Shown piece after piece: positions 27,710-37,099 of a stretch of 64,000 nt of DNA. The notes below the pieces were generated by a model. The model was not told where the DNA came from. It searched no databases and saw only the letters and a program-made list of their open reading frames with translations. The position numbers and the translations under genes were made by a program. The DNA comes from Methylacidimicrobium sp. AP8 (GTDB lineage: Bacteria > Verrucomicrobiota > Verrucomicrobiia > Methylacidiphilales > Methylacidiphilaceae): contig NZ_LR797830.1 of assembly GCF_903064525.1 (NCBI RefSeq), positions 1,364,001 to 1,428,000 on the forward strand. Reading direction: 5' to 3'. Positions within the stretch are counted from its first letter, which is position 1, and each line of letters opens with the position of its first letter.

Positions 27710-27963
27710 TCGATGAAGAAAGCCCCCTTCCGAAGCGATCCCGCCCGGCCGACTCTCTTCCGGAAAACCCGGATTCCCCTGGAGACCCACGCCGCGCGCA
27801 CCCAGGGCGGACTTCCTCAGCCGGGCTCTCTTTCCGGAACGAGTGCCCCACTTCGGGGCTCCCCGGCCGTGGGGAGGATCCGGGGCCGTCCCGGGTTGCC
27901 TTTCGTCCGGTCCGCAAGCAAGATCGCTCCCGCATGCGCCTTGACGGCAGAGCGAGTGAAAGG

Positions 27964-28416
27964 ATGGAGTCGGCAGAAAGCCCGCTGCTTAGCCAGATCA
28001 ACCTGATCGTCCGGGAGATGGACGCCTCTATTGCCTTCTACCGGCGGCTGGGGCTGGACATCCGGAGGGCGAGCGCGCCCGATTGGGCACCTCACCATGC
28101 CGAGGCCGTTCTGCCGGGCGGGGTGCGGCTCGAGATCGACACCGTCGCCGGAGCGCGCCGGTGGAATCCCGGCGGGCGGCCGACGCCCGGCGGAGGGAAC
28201 CTCCTCTTCTTCCGCGTTCGGTCCCGCAGGGCCGTCGACGACCTCTTTGCTTCCCTGACCGGGGCGGGCTACCGGGCGCAGAAGGAGCCCGAAGACGGAT
28301 TCTGGGGAGCCCGCTACGCGATCCTCGAGGACCCCGACGGCAACCCGGTCGGCATCATGAGCCCGGTCGATCCCGCCCTTCGGCGGCCGCCCCCTCCCGC
28401 CCCGCCGACCGGTTAG
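27964..28416 (+). CDS. VOC-family (glyoxalase/bleomycin resistance-like) protein
   Basis: A 150-aa single-chain vicinal oxygen chelate protein with two beta-alpha-beta-beta-beta halves: INLIVREMDASIAFYRRLGLDI, and later ARYAILEDPDGNPVGIMSPV, where the conserved E-D-P-D-G-N-x-V-G motif is clear. It may be a metalloenzyme or a ligand-binding protein; the substrate is unknown. The start at ATG 27964 is set by the family. The gene converges with the DUF6607 gene, sharing 4 bp at the 3' end. Confidence 0.78.
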   Translation: MESAESPLLSQINLIVREMDASIAFYRRLGLDIRRASAPDWAPHHAEAVLPGGVRLEIDTVAGARRWNPGGRPTPGGGNLLFFRVRSRRAVDDLFASLTGAGYRAQKEPEDGFWGARYAILEDPDGNPVGIMSPVDPALRRPPPPAPPTG

Positions 28417-29411
28417 GGGGGGGTCGATTCGGATTTCTCCTTGGGCAGGAGGAAGCAGTGCTCCCGGATGCACCCGAGGATTTCGCTTTCGGCCTGCTCC
28501 CGGCTTTCCCGGGCCGGATCGAACCGAGCCGCTGCCGCGCGGAGGCTTTCCGCCAGCTCCCTGGCGTCCTCCTTTCCCTTGTAGCCGACCTCCCGGTTCT
28601 CCTCGAGAATCCGGTCCCAAGCGGCACGGACCGCCCCCCAAAACGGACCGGTCTTTTCGAGGTACCGCTCGGCGGCCCGAAAGTCGGCTCCGCCTCCCTT
28701 GCGGTAGGAAATCACCCCGATCTCCCGCGCGAGCATCGTTTCCCGGCCTCCGCTCCCGCTCACCTTGTCGTTCTCCTCTTCCAGGATCCAACCGTCCCCG
28801 AAGACGATCTGATGCATCACCGACCGGAGCCAATCGTAATCCCTTCTCCGGCCCAGCTCGCGCTGGGGCAGCGGACGCCGCAAAGGGCGGGAGACCCATT
28901 CCGAAACCCCTTCTTCATGGCGCCACCGCCCGTACCCCGCGTACCGCGGAGCGTCATCGACGTTCCAGACCGTCTGGGTCCAGCATCCGGCGACCTCCTT
29001 GGGGTCGACCGCGAAAAAACGCCATCTCCCCCGCCCGGCATACTCCCAGAAGGAACTCCTCTGGTAGTCCCAATCCTGCCGCCAGTGCTTGACCACCTCT
29101 CCCTTTGCACCCACCAGCAGGTGCTGGAGGCCGATATGCCCGCCCTTATCCTCGAGGACGCACACCGCTTCCCATCCCCGGATCGTGTAGGGAGGACGGA
29201 GGCGATAGCCGGGTCGCCAAGAGAGGATTTCCTCGAACCGGTAGACGACCCGCCATTTGCCGGCCATCGAGAGAATGGCCCGGCGATCCGCGGCAAACGA
29301 CGCGTCTTCGGATGCCGAGGCCGCGGGAGGAGGCGGTTCCGCGGCGCCCGGTTCCGGCGCGAGAGTTCCGAGGAGAAGAAGCCAGCCGAGAGCCGAAGCA
29401 GAACAGCCCAC
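28413..29411 (-). CDS. DUF6607-type secreted protein of unknown function
   Basis: From GTG 29411 the protein is about 332 residues with a hydrophobic signal-like segment (ALGWLLLLGTLAPEPGAAEP) and a mature part beginning near ASFAADRRAILSMAGKWRVVYRFEEILSW. The patterns RPPYTIRGWEAVCVLEDKGG, VKHWRQDWDYQ and TQTVWNVDDAPRYAGYGRW match a conserved bacterial family annotated only as DUF6607. It is probably periplasmic or lipid-binding, with no known role. The open frame runs upstream of the GTG but is poor in character there. Confidence 0.72.
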   Translation of the reverse strand: MGCSASALGWLLLLGTLAPEPGAAEPPPPAASASEDASFAADRRAILSMAGKWRVVYRFEEILSWRPGYRLRPPYTIRGWEAVCVLEDKGGHIGLQHLLVGAKGEVVKHWRQDWDYQRSSFWEYAGRGRWRFFAVDPKEVAGCWTQTVWNVDDAPRYAGYGRWRHEEGVSEWVSRPLRRPLPQRELGRRRDYDWLRSVMHQIVFGDGWILEEENDKVSGSGGRETMLAREIGVISYRKGGGADFRAAERYLEKTGPFWGAVRAAWDRILEENREVGYKGKEDARELAESLRAAAARFDPARESREQAESEILGCIREHCFLLPKEKSESTPP

Positions 29412-29591
29412 CCCTCCATCATACGTTGCGGGGGCCGGCCGACGCCAAAAATTCCCGATCGCGGCCTTTTCTCGCCGCGCTCCGGTTTCGAACCGGCCCT
29501 TCCTCGAGCCGCAGCCGCCGGCACCCGGAACCGACAGGCTCTTCACGGGCGACCGCCACTTTCGCCTCGCCCGGGAGAGAGCGATCCTTTA

Positions 29592-29771
29592 ACGGCCATT
29601 TCTCACAAGCTTTCTCCTACGGCTTGCAAAACGGGCTCGTCTGCTTCGCTCCCGCTTGGTTTTCCATCCTCGCAGTATGTCTTCATACAGCTCCGGTGGA
29701 AAACCTGCGCCCGCCTCGCACCCAAGCCCATTTGCGGCGCCTCGGCTACGAAATTTGTGAGAAATGGCCGT
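29592..29771. mobile_element. MITE copy B (180 bp)
   Basis: Same element as copy A, same orientation. The ends are ACGGCCATTTCTCACAA and TTGTGAGAAATGGCCGT, flanked by TA at 29590-29591 and 29772-29773. It cuts the cytochrome bd subunit I gene, of which only the 3' part survives downstream. No cydA sequence is seen on the upstream side. Confidence 0.88.
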
Positions 29772-30322
29772 TAAAACCGCAAAGGGAGCTCCCCTGATCC
29801 TGATCGGCCAGCCCAACTTGGAGTCCGAGTCGTTGGACAACCCGATCCTGGTGCCGAAGCTCCTGAGCTTCCTCACCTACCACCGCTTCGCGGCCGACGT
29901 CAAAGGGCTCGACGCCTTTCCGCGGAGCGACTGGCCCGACAACATCCCGCTGGTCTACTACGCCTACCTATATCATGGTCGGGCTCGGGACGGTCTTTGT
30001 CGCCGTCATGCTCGCGGCCGGAATCGCGCTGGCGGCGGGGCGGCTTGGAGAGAGCCGCTGGCTTTTGTGGACGCTCCTGCTTTGCGCCCCCTTTCCCTAT
30101 ATCGCCACGACGGCCGGCTGGATCACCGCCGAGGCGGGGCACCAGCCCTGGCTCGTCTACTCCCTCTTCCGGACGGCGCACGGCGCCTCCCCGGGGGTCA
30201 ACGCGGGAAACGCCCTCTTTACCTTTTTGGGGTTCCTCGGGCTCTATCTTTTCCTGGGACTCCTCTTCGCCTTCCTGATCGGGAAGCGGATCGTCGAGGG
30301 ACCGCCGGACCGATCGGCATAG
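29772..30322 (+). pseudogene. cydA: Cytochrome bd oxidase subunit I, 3' fragment
   Basis: The sequence directly after the MITE reads KTAKGAPLILIGQPNLESESLDNPILVPKLLSFL, a mid-protein part of CydA. About 60 codons later the frame shifts near 29970 and continues as MVGLGTVFVAVMLAAGIAL through PFPYIATTAGWITAEAGHQPWLVY to a stop at 30322. The quinol-binding and heme-ligand parts of the N-terminal half are missing. CydA with CydB would form a high-affinity quinol oxidase; this copy cannot. Confidence 0.9.
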
Positions 30323-30325
30323 GCG

Positions 30326-31367
30326 ATGGAGACCCTCTGGTTCGTTTTCCTGGTCTTCCTGGTGGGCGGCTACGTCATCCTCGACGGGTTTGACTTCGGC
30401 ACGGGAATCCTCCTTCCCCGGCTGGCGCGGACGGAGGAAGAGAAGCGGACCTGCTATCGGGCCGTCGGCCCGGTTTGGGACGGCAACGAGGTCTGGCTGA
30501 TCGCGGCCGGCGGCCTTCTCTTCTTCGCCTTTCCGAAGGCCTACGCCTCGGCCGCCAGCGGCTTTTACCTGGCGATCATGATCTTCCTCTGGCTGCTGAT
30601 CCTGCGGGGGATCTCGCTCGAGATCCGCTCCCAGCTCGCCCATCCGCTCTGGCGGAGCTTTTGGGACGGGGTCTTCTTCCTGGCCAGCCTGTCGGCCGCG
30701 CTCCTTCTCGGCGGCTTTCTCGGAAACCTGGTGACAGGCGTTCCGATCGACGCGAGCCCGGACTGGTTCCTCCCGCTGTGGACCTACTTCCTCCCCTCCT
30801 CCCGCCACGGGATCTTCGACGCGCTCACCCTCCTCTTCAGCCTGCTGGCCGCGGTGAGCCTCGGCCGGCACGGAGCCGCCTTCCTGCTCGTGAAAACCGA
30901 CGGCGCGATCCGGACGAGGAGCCGGCGGATCGCGCTCCGGCTCTGGCAAGGGGAGGCCGCCCTCCTCCTCCTCTCGGTGGTCGTCATGGTTTGGACCCGC
31001 CACCCGGTCCTCGCCCGCTGCGCGCAGCGGCCGCTCGGGATCGGCGTTCTCGCGTTGGCCGCGCTCTCCTTCCTCCTGATCCCCTTCTTTCTCCGGACCG
31101 AAAAGGGGCTCTCCTCCTCCCTCTGCTCCTCGCTCTTCCTGCTTTCCGCCCTCGGAGCGACCGCAACCGGCCTCTATCCCTACCTCTTGCTCTCTTCCGT
31201 GAACCCGGGACAAGAGCCTGACCGTCTTCAACGCGGCGGCCGGCTCGCCCACGCTCCGCATGGGGCTTCTCTGGTTCGGGATCGGCGCCCTGCTGCTCCT
31301 CGCCTACACCTCCCTTTCCTATTGGAGCTTCCGCGGCAAGGTGCGGAGCCAGGCGGAGGGATATTGA
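30326..31367 (+). pseudogene. cydB: Cytochrome bd oxidase subunit II, frameshifted near the 3' end
   Basis: The protein starts METLWFVFLVFLVGGYVILDGFDFGTGILLP and keeps CydB features (VGPVWDGNEVWLIAAGGLLFFAFPKAYA) over about 295 residues. After LLLSSVNPG, at about 31212, an extra base shifts the frame. The expected C-terminus (KSLTVFNAAAGSPTLRMGLLWFGIG, then YWSFRGKVRSQAEGY) is intact in another frame to a TGA at 31367. It begins 3 bp after cydA, as in an operon. With cydA broken, it is presumably non-functional. Confidence 0.88.
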
Positions 31368-31591
31368 GGCTGCCGCCCGCCGAAACACGCCGGATCGGAA
31401 ATCCGGGAGGACTTCCCGGATCGCCCTCCGGGCCCGGCAGCAAGGCTTCCGGAGCTCCCCGCGGAGGCTTCCTTTCTTGAGGCGTTTATGCGTGATAGAT
31501 TCTTTTAAAAAACCGGAACCGCGGCCCGCCTCCGGAGAGCGAACGATCCCGGCCCCGCCGGCCGCGCGAGGGACCCGGCACGGAGAACCCG

Positions 31592-32527
31592 ATGAACGCC
31601 CAAGAGACGCAGGAACCGCTCTCCGAGGAGAGGCTCGAAACGGATTCGCTTCTTCTCGAGTACAGCCGGGCGGCCGATCCGATCGGCTCGGGCGCGACGC
31701 CGAACGTTCCGGTGAAGCAGTTTCTTCCCGAGGCCTACTTCCTCGGAAAGACCGGTCTGGCTTCCTTGGATCTTTCCGGCGAGCTCGGGGTTTCCTATCC
31801 GGCGACAAGCCCGAGCCTGCTCGCGGGCTTTGCCGAGATTCGCGGCGGGGAGCGGCTGGCGACCTCCCCCGAGGCCACCAGCCAGCTCTTCTATGTCATC
31901 GACGGCTCGGGAGCCACCGAAACCGAGCGGGGAAGCCTTCCCTGGAGGAAGGGGGATATCTTCGTCCTTCCGAGCGCTCCGGCCGTCCATCGCGCGGAGA
32001 GCGACGCCCGCTTGTATGTCGTCGACGACAGCCCGCTGCTAGCCTACTTGGGCGTGACCCGGAGCAAAAGCCGCTTCGCTCCCCTCCGCTTCCGCGCCGA
32101 AGCGATCCGCCAGGCGCTGGCCGAGGCGGAGGCCGACCCCGAAGCGGCGCGGAGGAGCCGGGTGAGCGTGCTCCTGGCCAACCGGCGGTTCCCGCAGACC
32201 CTCACCGTGACGCACTCGTTGTGGGCCATGTTCGGGATCATCCGGCCCGGGACGCGGCAGAAGCCCCACCGCCACCAGTCGGTGGCGCTCGACTTCGTGG
32301 TCGAGGGGAGGCCGGGAGTCTACACCCGCGTCGGCCGCGAGCTCCAAGCCGACGGATCGATCCGCGACCCGGTCCGCGTCGACTGGGTGAGCCACTCCGC
32401 CTTCGTGACCCCTCCGGGCTACTGGCATGAGCATGGGAACGCGTCGGATGGGCCCGCCTACATCCTGCCCATCCAGGATGCGGGACTTCACACCTACCTC
32501 CGGACGCTCGACATCCGGTTTAGCTGA
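31592..32527 (+). CDS. Bicupin protein, gentisate 1,2-dioxygenase-like
   Basis: A 311-aa protein with two cupin barrels. The first spans about residues 75-145 (LFYVIDGSGATETERGSLPWRKGDIFVLPSAPAVHRAES). The second starts MFGIIRPGTRQKPHRHQSVALDFVVEG with a His-x-His-type metal site (KPHRHQS), and ends FVTPPGYWHEHGN. The layout resembles gentisate/1-hydroxy-2-naphthoate dioxygenases but the first cupin lacks the full metal motif. It could be a dioxygenase for an aromatic acid or a regulator-like bicupin. The 224 bp upstream hold no gene. Confidence 0.65.
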   Translation: MNAQETQEPLSEERLETDSLLLEYSRAADPIGSGATPNVPVKQFLPEAYFLGKTGLASLDLSGELGVSYPATSPSLLAGFAEIRGGERLATSPEATSQLFYVIDGSGATETERGSLPWRKGDIFVLPSAPAVHRAESDARLYVVDDSPLLAYLGVTRSKSRFAPLRFRAEAIRQALAEAEADPEAARRSRVSVLLANRRFPQTLTVTHSLWAMFGIIRPGTRQKPHRHQSVALDFVVEGRPGVYTRVGRELQADGSIRDPVRVDWVSHSAFVTPPGYWHEHGNASDGPAYILPIQDAGLHTYLRTLDIRFS

Positions 32528-32602
32528 CGGCCGGAGCGGAGAAGCTCGGCGAAGAAAGGCTTGCCACCCCCGGGCGGGCTGCGCTAGCGGGATTTCCATC
32601 CG

Positions 32603-33352
32603 ATGAACCGATCCGGGAGGAAAGTATCCGGGCGGAAGCCGGTCTCCGGCTCCGACGAGCGGACGCGCATCCTGGAAGCGCTCCGGAAGGCCGGGAGCGG
32701 CGGTCTTTCCCGAAGCCGGCTCGGACCGGCCCGAAAGCGGGAGATCGACCGGATCCTCGAGGCTCTCCTCTTGGAAGGAAGGATCGTCCGGCTGGGGCCC
32801 CTTTCGCAGGCTCTCTACTTCCCGGCGGGCTCCGCCCCCACACCCGCGGCAGCCGCCGAAGCGATCGACCGGGGTGCGGCCCAATATCCCGCTCGGCTCT
32901 TCCTCGGCAAGGAGCTCGCCCGGTTCTGCCCGCGCGCGCAACGGTTCTTCTGCGAAGAAGCGATCGAGCAGCTGGTCCGGGAAGGGGTCCTCCTTCGACT
33001 GACGCGGGGCAAAAGCTTGTACTACACCCATCGGGAGGGGTGTGCGCCCGGGGTCGGGCGCGACGGGGAACCCCGCTTCGACCCCAAGAAGGTCCGGGAG
33101 GCCTACGCGGTGCTGGTCCACACCCGCGGATTCCTCGACGTCCAGATCGCCGCGCTCGCTTCCGAGGCGCGGGTTCCCCTTGCCGATCTGCACGCTTGGC
33201 TAAAGGAAGAGAGCGCCGCCGGCCGGGCGCACCTCTCCCGCGGGGATTGGTCGCTGTCCACCGAAGAGGAGCGAAAGGCGGCGATCCTCCTCGACGGCGA
33301 GCCCCATCTGCGAGTTCGGATCGATAGCCAGGCAGCGGGCGCATCCCGATGA
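32603..33352 (+). CDS. Winged-helix domain protein, partner of the NTPase-nuclease-FtsK fusion
   Basis: A 249-aa basic, arginine-rich protein made of repeated winged-helix-like segments: ILEALRKAGSGGLSRSRLGPARKREIDRILEALLLEGRIVRLG (about residues 23-66), then FFCEEAIEQLVREGVLLRLTRGKSLYYTHR, and a third around IAALASEARVPLADLHAWLKEE. No catalytic motif is visible. Its stop overlaps the start of the 1190-aa gene by 4 bp (ATGA), indicating translational coupling. It may be the DNA-binding or loading subunit for the translocase. I do not recognise a named family. Confidence 0.65.
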   Translation: MNRSGRKVSGRKPVSGSDERTRILEALRKAGSGGLSRSRLGPARKREIDRILEALLLEGRIVRLGPLSQALYFPAGSAPTPAAAAEAIDRGAAQYPARLFLGKELARFCPRAQRFFCEEAIEQLVREGVLLRLTRGKSLYYTHREGCAPGVGRDGEPRFDPKKVREAYAVLVHTRGFLDVQIAALASEARVPLADLHAWLKEESAAGRAHLSRGDWSLSTEEERKAAILLDGEPHLRVRIDSQAAGASR

Positions 33353-36300
33353 ACCCCTTTTCGGCGCAACGGATCCGTGACCCTTGGGAAGATGAGCCGG
33401 CCGTTGCCGACCTCAACGACCGTCCGCTCGAGGCCCTCCTCTCCTTTTTCGAGCAGCTGGAGCGGCAGGGCCGCTTGGAACATGCCCTTGTCGTTCTCTC
33501 TCCGGAACCCGGCTACGGGAAAACCCACCTGCTTGGCCGCCTCTTCCGGAAGCTCCAAGGAAGAGCGACCCGGATCTATCTCCAGCCCTTCGAGGCGGTC
33601 GACCGGTGCTGGGAACGGATCCTCGGCCAGATCCTCCGCGAACTGGATCGGAGCGATGCGCCCGCGCCCGACCCCGGCCGGACCCAGCTCGCCCAGCTTG
33701 CGGCGCTGGCCATCGGCCACTTGACCGCCGACCTCTTCGACCGGGGCCTTGTGTCGGAAGCCGAGCTTCCCTGCCGATGGCGGAACGGTTCGGACGAACT
33801 GCGGCGGCTGCTCCGCGCCGACCCCCTCAGCCTTTGGGAGGGGCCGGATGCGGCCTCCTGGATCGAATGGATCCGCCGGCCGACGACCTTCACCTGCCTC
33901 GACCAATGTCTGTGGAGCCGCCGTATCGAGCTCGGCTCGGTTTGCAATCCTCACTCCTGGCTCAAGGTGCTCCTGGGCTATCTCGCCCACCGGCTCGATC
34001 CCGATCGGCGACGCCTCTGCCTCGACTGGATGCGGGCGACGAGCCTCGATCCGGAAGAGGCGGCGTTTCTCGGACTTCCCCGAGCCGACATCCCCGCCGC
34101 GGACAGCGATCCCGAAGACGCCAACGAGCTCGCCAAGGAGCGGATCCTCGACTTCTGCCGGCTCGCCCGCTTCGCGCGTCCCTTTCTCTTTTGCTTCGAC
34201 CAGACGGAGGCTTTCGCCCAGGACTCCCGGTGGGCCGCGCGATTCGGCTATGTCGTGGCCACGCTTGTCGACCGCGCGCCCAACCAGATGCTAGTGGTCA
34301 CCGCCAATCTCGAGCCGTGGGAGAAGCGGATCCTGCCGGCGATCGAAGAAGCGTACCGCGACCGGATGCGCTACAAGGATCCCGCCCTCCACCTTTCGGG
34401 ATTGAACGAGAGCCAGGCACGCCTCCTCGCGGAAAGCCGGCTCCGCCGCGCAGGGGTCGAGCCGGAAAAGGCGAAAGGCTTTCTTTCCGGTGCTTGGCTT
34501 CCGGACTTCTTCCGCTCGGCCAAGACTCGGGGCGTCCGCCGTTTCCTCATGCAAGCCGAAGAGCAGTGGGAGCGGCGCGTCAACCGATCGCGGCCCGAGC
34601 CGACCTCCCTCCGGCAATGCTACGAAGAAATCCTTACCCGCATGCGCCAGGGGCCGCCCCCGTTCGCTCCCGACACGCTCCAGTGGCTCCTGCGGGAAGC
34701 GGGGCGCTCCCTTCCGGGTTGGGAGCCCGAAGAGCCCTACCTCGGGCGCAAGAAGCATCTTTTGCTCCGGTGGCTGGGAAACGGCTGGAGCGTCGGCTTC
34801 GGCCGGGAGGCGAGCTCGAATTGGAAGCGGTGGGAGGCGATCGCCCGGGAAGCGGTCGAAGAAGCCAAGCGACCCCGCGGCTGCCGCCGCTCGATCTTCC
34901 TCCGGTCCTGGGACGACCCCCCGATCCCGGGCCCTCGATGGAAGGCGGCGGAGGCGATCCGGGAGGCTTGCGGCGGTCCGCTGCGCATCCTCGTCCTCGA
35001 CCCGGAAACCTGGATCCCGCTGGCCGCCCTCTACGAGCTCCACGCAAAGGTGCTCGAGGGAGATCTCGAGTTCCCCCGGGAGGAGGCGCTCGCCTTCGCC
35101 CGGGAGCGGCTGCGGCCGTGGGCGGAGCAGCTGGTCCGGGAAACGCCCGCACAGCCCACGGACACGCGCGAATCGCGCCTCACCGTCGGCGAGCTCGTGA
35201 AATTATGCCTCCAAAACGACTCCCCTCCTCCTGCCGAGCCCGTCGAGCTCGGCACGGTCTTCCACCGGATCGTCGCGGCATTTGCCGGGGAGCTCCTCCG
35301 GACGCCGCACAGCCGCCGGACCCCGGAGGAGTATGGGAAGGCGCTGCAGGATCTGGCCGAGCCCGAGATCGCGGCGCGGCGGGCCCGGGGCGCGACCGGG
35401 GAGGCCGAACGGCTCGCGGCGGCGCTGCGCGCCTTCCACGAAAACCTCGAGAGGATCGCCGCCTCGGGCCCGGTCTCCTCCTGGGCCGATCTCTTCGAGG
35501 GGAGTGAACTCCCGGTCGCCGGCGTCTTTGCTGGCGAGGGAGGCCGCGCCGTTCGGATCGAAGGGCGCGTGGACGCCCTGCGCCGTCATCCGACGGAGGG
35601 GCGGCAGCTGGTCGACTACAAGCTTTCCGAGCCTTCCGATGCGCCGCAGGACCTCCTGCAGCTGGCGATCTACGCCGAGCTGCTCCGCCGGGATCCGACG
35701 GCCTCCCCCGTTTCCGGGGTCCTGGAATACTACGGCCCTTCCCTGACCGCGCGCACGGTCTCGGAAGGGGAGCTCCGGGCGATCTTCTCGCGCCAGATCC
35801 GTCCGGTGCTCGAAGAAAGAATCCTCCGGCAAAGCGCAAGCGGTCCGGAGAGTCCTCTGGAGCCCGGAACCGGCTCGGAGGATCCCCGGATCCGGGAGAC
35901 GGCGCGCAAGCTCGAAGAGTTCTTCGCCTCCCACGGCTTCCCGCTCCGATCCGCGGGTGCGGTGCGCTCCCACCAGCTGCTTCGCTTCCGCTTCCGGTTT
36001 CCGCAGGGGATGCGGATCGAAAGGGTCCTCTCGCTCGCCCCGACCCTCCGCGTCCACCTCGGCCTCGACTGCGAGCCCTCGATCCTCGGGATCCCGGGCT
36101 TTATCGCCGTCGACCTCCCCAACCCGGAGCCGTTTTGGCTTCCGTGGGAAGAGGCCTACCGGGGCATGCCCGCAGGGCTGACGCTGCCCCTGCTGGTCGG
36201 AGAGGCCGTGGAGGGACAGATCCTGGCCCGGGACCTGGCCGATGCCAACTATCCCCACGTGCTCGTCGCGGGGACCTCCGGGAGCGGGAAGAGCATGCTG

Positions 36301-36921
36301 CTGATCTCCATCCTGGCGACGCTCTGCCGCGCCCTCTCCCCGGAGCACCTCGAGCTGCTCCTCATCGATCCGAAGATTCTCACCTTCGGGCCCTGGAAGG
36401 AGATCCCGCAGCTGCGCGGCCGGGGGCTGCTCACCGAGCCGGAAGAAGCGCTGGCGGCCCTCGAGGAGAGCGTCGAAGAGATGGGGCGGCGCTACCGGAT
36501 CCTCGCGCGCGAAGGTTTCGACTCCCTGAGCCGGCGGATCGCCGCCGGAAAGACCGAAATCCCCTACCGGGTGATCTTCTTCGATGAATTCGCCGACTGG
36601 CTGCTCGGGGACCGGCAGACCCGGCGCCGCTTCGAGCGGAGCATCGAGCGGCTGGCCCAGAAGGGACGGGCCGCCGGCATCCACCTCATCCTGGCCACCC
36701 AGCGGCCGGAACGGCGGGTGGTCACAGGCCTCATCCACGCCAACCTCCCCGTCCACCTCTGCCTGCGGGTCTCCAGCGCGATCGACTCCCGGATGGTGCT
36801 GGGAGAGAGCGGCGCGGAAAAGCTCTTGGGCAAAGGGGATCTTTTAGGCAACCTCGGGCCGGGAGGCGCTCTCCTCCGCGCGCAGGCCCCCTTTCGGGCA
36901 GGCCCGCTCCCGGCCGCTTAA
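33349..36921 (+). CDS. P-loop NTPase / RecB-like nuclease / FtsK-HerA translocase fusion
   Basis: A 1190-aa multidomain protein. Residues about 1-430 are an AAA/STAND-like NTPase (Walker A PGYGKTHLLG near 54-63, Walker B LFCFDQTE near 281-288). Residues about 640-830 contain a RecB/Cas4-type PD-(D/E)XK nuclease: GTVFHRIVAAF, then IEGRVDALRR (D near 742), LVDYKLSE (D756, K758) and a QLAIYAELL tail. Residues about 880-1185 are an FtsK/SpoIIIE-type motor: VAGTSGSGKSMLL (Walker A 975-982), LLLIDPKILTF, VIFFDEFADWL (Walker B near 1079) and ILATQRPERRVVTGLIHANLPVHLCLRVSS. One polypeptide thus joins switch, nuclease and DNA pump. It may be a defence or DNA-processing machine. The stop codon is formed at a MITE junction. 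Confidence 0.8.
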   Translation: MNPFSAQRIRDPWEDEPAVADLNDRPLEALLSFFEQLERQGRLEHALVVLSPEPGYGKTHLLGRLFRKLQGRATRIYLQPFEAVDRCWERILGQILRELDRSDAPAPDPGRTQLAQLAALAIGHLTADLFDRGLVSEAELPCRWRNGSDELRRLLRADPLSLWEGPDAASWIEWIRRPTTFTCLDQCLWSRRIELGSVCNPHSWLKVLLGYLAHRLDPDRRRLCLDWMRATSLDPEEAAFLGLPRADIPAADSDPEDANELAKERILDFCRLARFARPFLFCFDQTEAFAQDSRWAARFGYVVATLVDRAPNQMLVVTANLEPWEKRILPAIEEAYRDRMRYKDPALHLSGLNESQARLLAESRLRRAGVEPEKAKGFLSGAWLPDFFRSAKTRGVRRFLMQAEEQWERRVNRSRPEPTSLRQCYEEILTRMRQGPPPFAPDTLQWLLREAGRSLPGWEPEEPYLGRKKHLLLRWLGNGWSVGFGREASSNWKRWEAIAREAVEEAKRPRGCRRSIFLRSWDDPPIPGPRWKAAEAIREACGGPLRILVLDPETWIPLAALYELHAKVLEGDLEFPREEALAFARERLRPWAEQLVRETPAQPTDTRESRLTVGELVKLCLQNDSPPPAEPVELGTVFHRIVAAFAGELLRTPHSRRTPEEYGKALQDLAEPEIAARRARGATGEAERLAAALRAFHENLERIAASGPVSSWADLFEGSELPVAGVFAGEGGRAVRIEGRVDALRRHPTEGRQLVDYKLSEPSDAPQDLLQLAIYAELLRRDPTASPVSGVLEYYGPSLTARTVSEGELRAIFSRQIRPVLEERILRQSASGPESPLEPGTGSEDPRIRETARKLEEFFASHGFPLRSAGAVRSHQLLRFRFRFPQGMRIERVLSLAPTLRVHLGLDCEPSILGIPGFIAVDLPNPEPFWLPWEEAYRGMPAGLTLPLLVGEAVEGQILARDLADANYPHVLVAGTSGSGKSMLLISILATLCRALSPEHLELLLIDPKILTFGPWKEIPQLRGRGLLTEPEEALAALEESVEEMGRRYRILAREGFDSLSRRIAAGKTEIPYRVIFFDEFADWLLGDRQTRRRFERSIERLAQKGRAAGIHLILATQRPERRVVTGLIHANLPVHLCLRVSSAIDSRMVLGESGAEKLLGKGDLLGNLGPGGALLRAQAPFRAGPLPAA

Positions 36922-37099
36922 CGGCCATTTCTCACAAATTTCGTAGCCGAGGGCCGCAAATGGGCTTGGGTGCGAGGCGGGCGCAGGTTTTCCACCGGAG
37001 CTGTATGAAGACATACTGCGAGGATGGAAAACCAAGCGGGAGCGAAGCAGACGAGCCCGTTTTGCAAGCCGTAGGAGAAAGCTTGTGAGAAATGGCCGT
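36921..37099. mobile_element. MITE copy C (179 bp, inverted relative to A and B)
   Basis: The element runs from ACGGCCATTTCTCACAA to TTGTGAGAAATGGCCGT, flanked by TA at 36919-36920 and 37100-37101. It lies exactly between two convergent genes. Each TAA stop codon is made of the flanking TA plus the first A of the element. Internally it is in the reverse orientation to copies A and B and has a small change near 36950. Confidence 0.88.

Noticed and set aside
28083-29774. A 563-codon plus-strand open frame
   Set aside because: It covers the VOC gene in the wrong frame, the opposite strand of the DUF6607 gene, and a MITE. No domain is visible.
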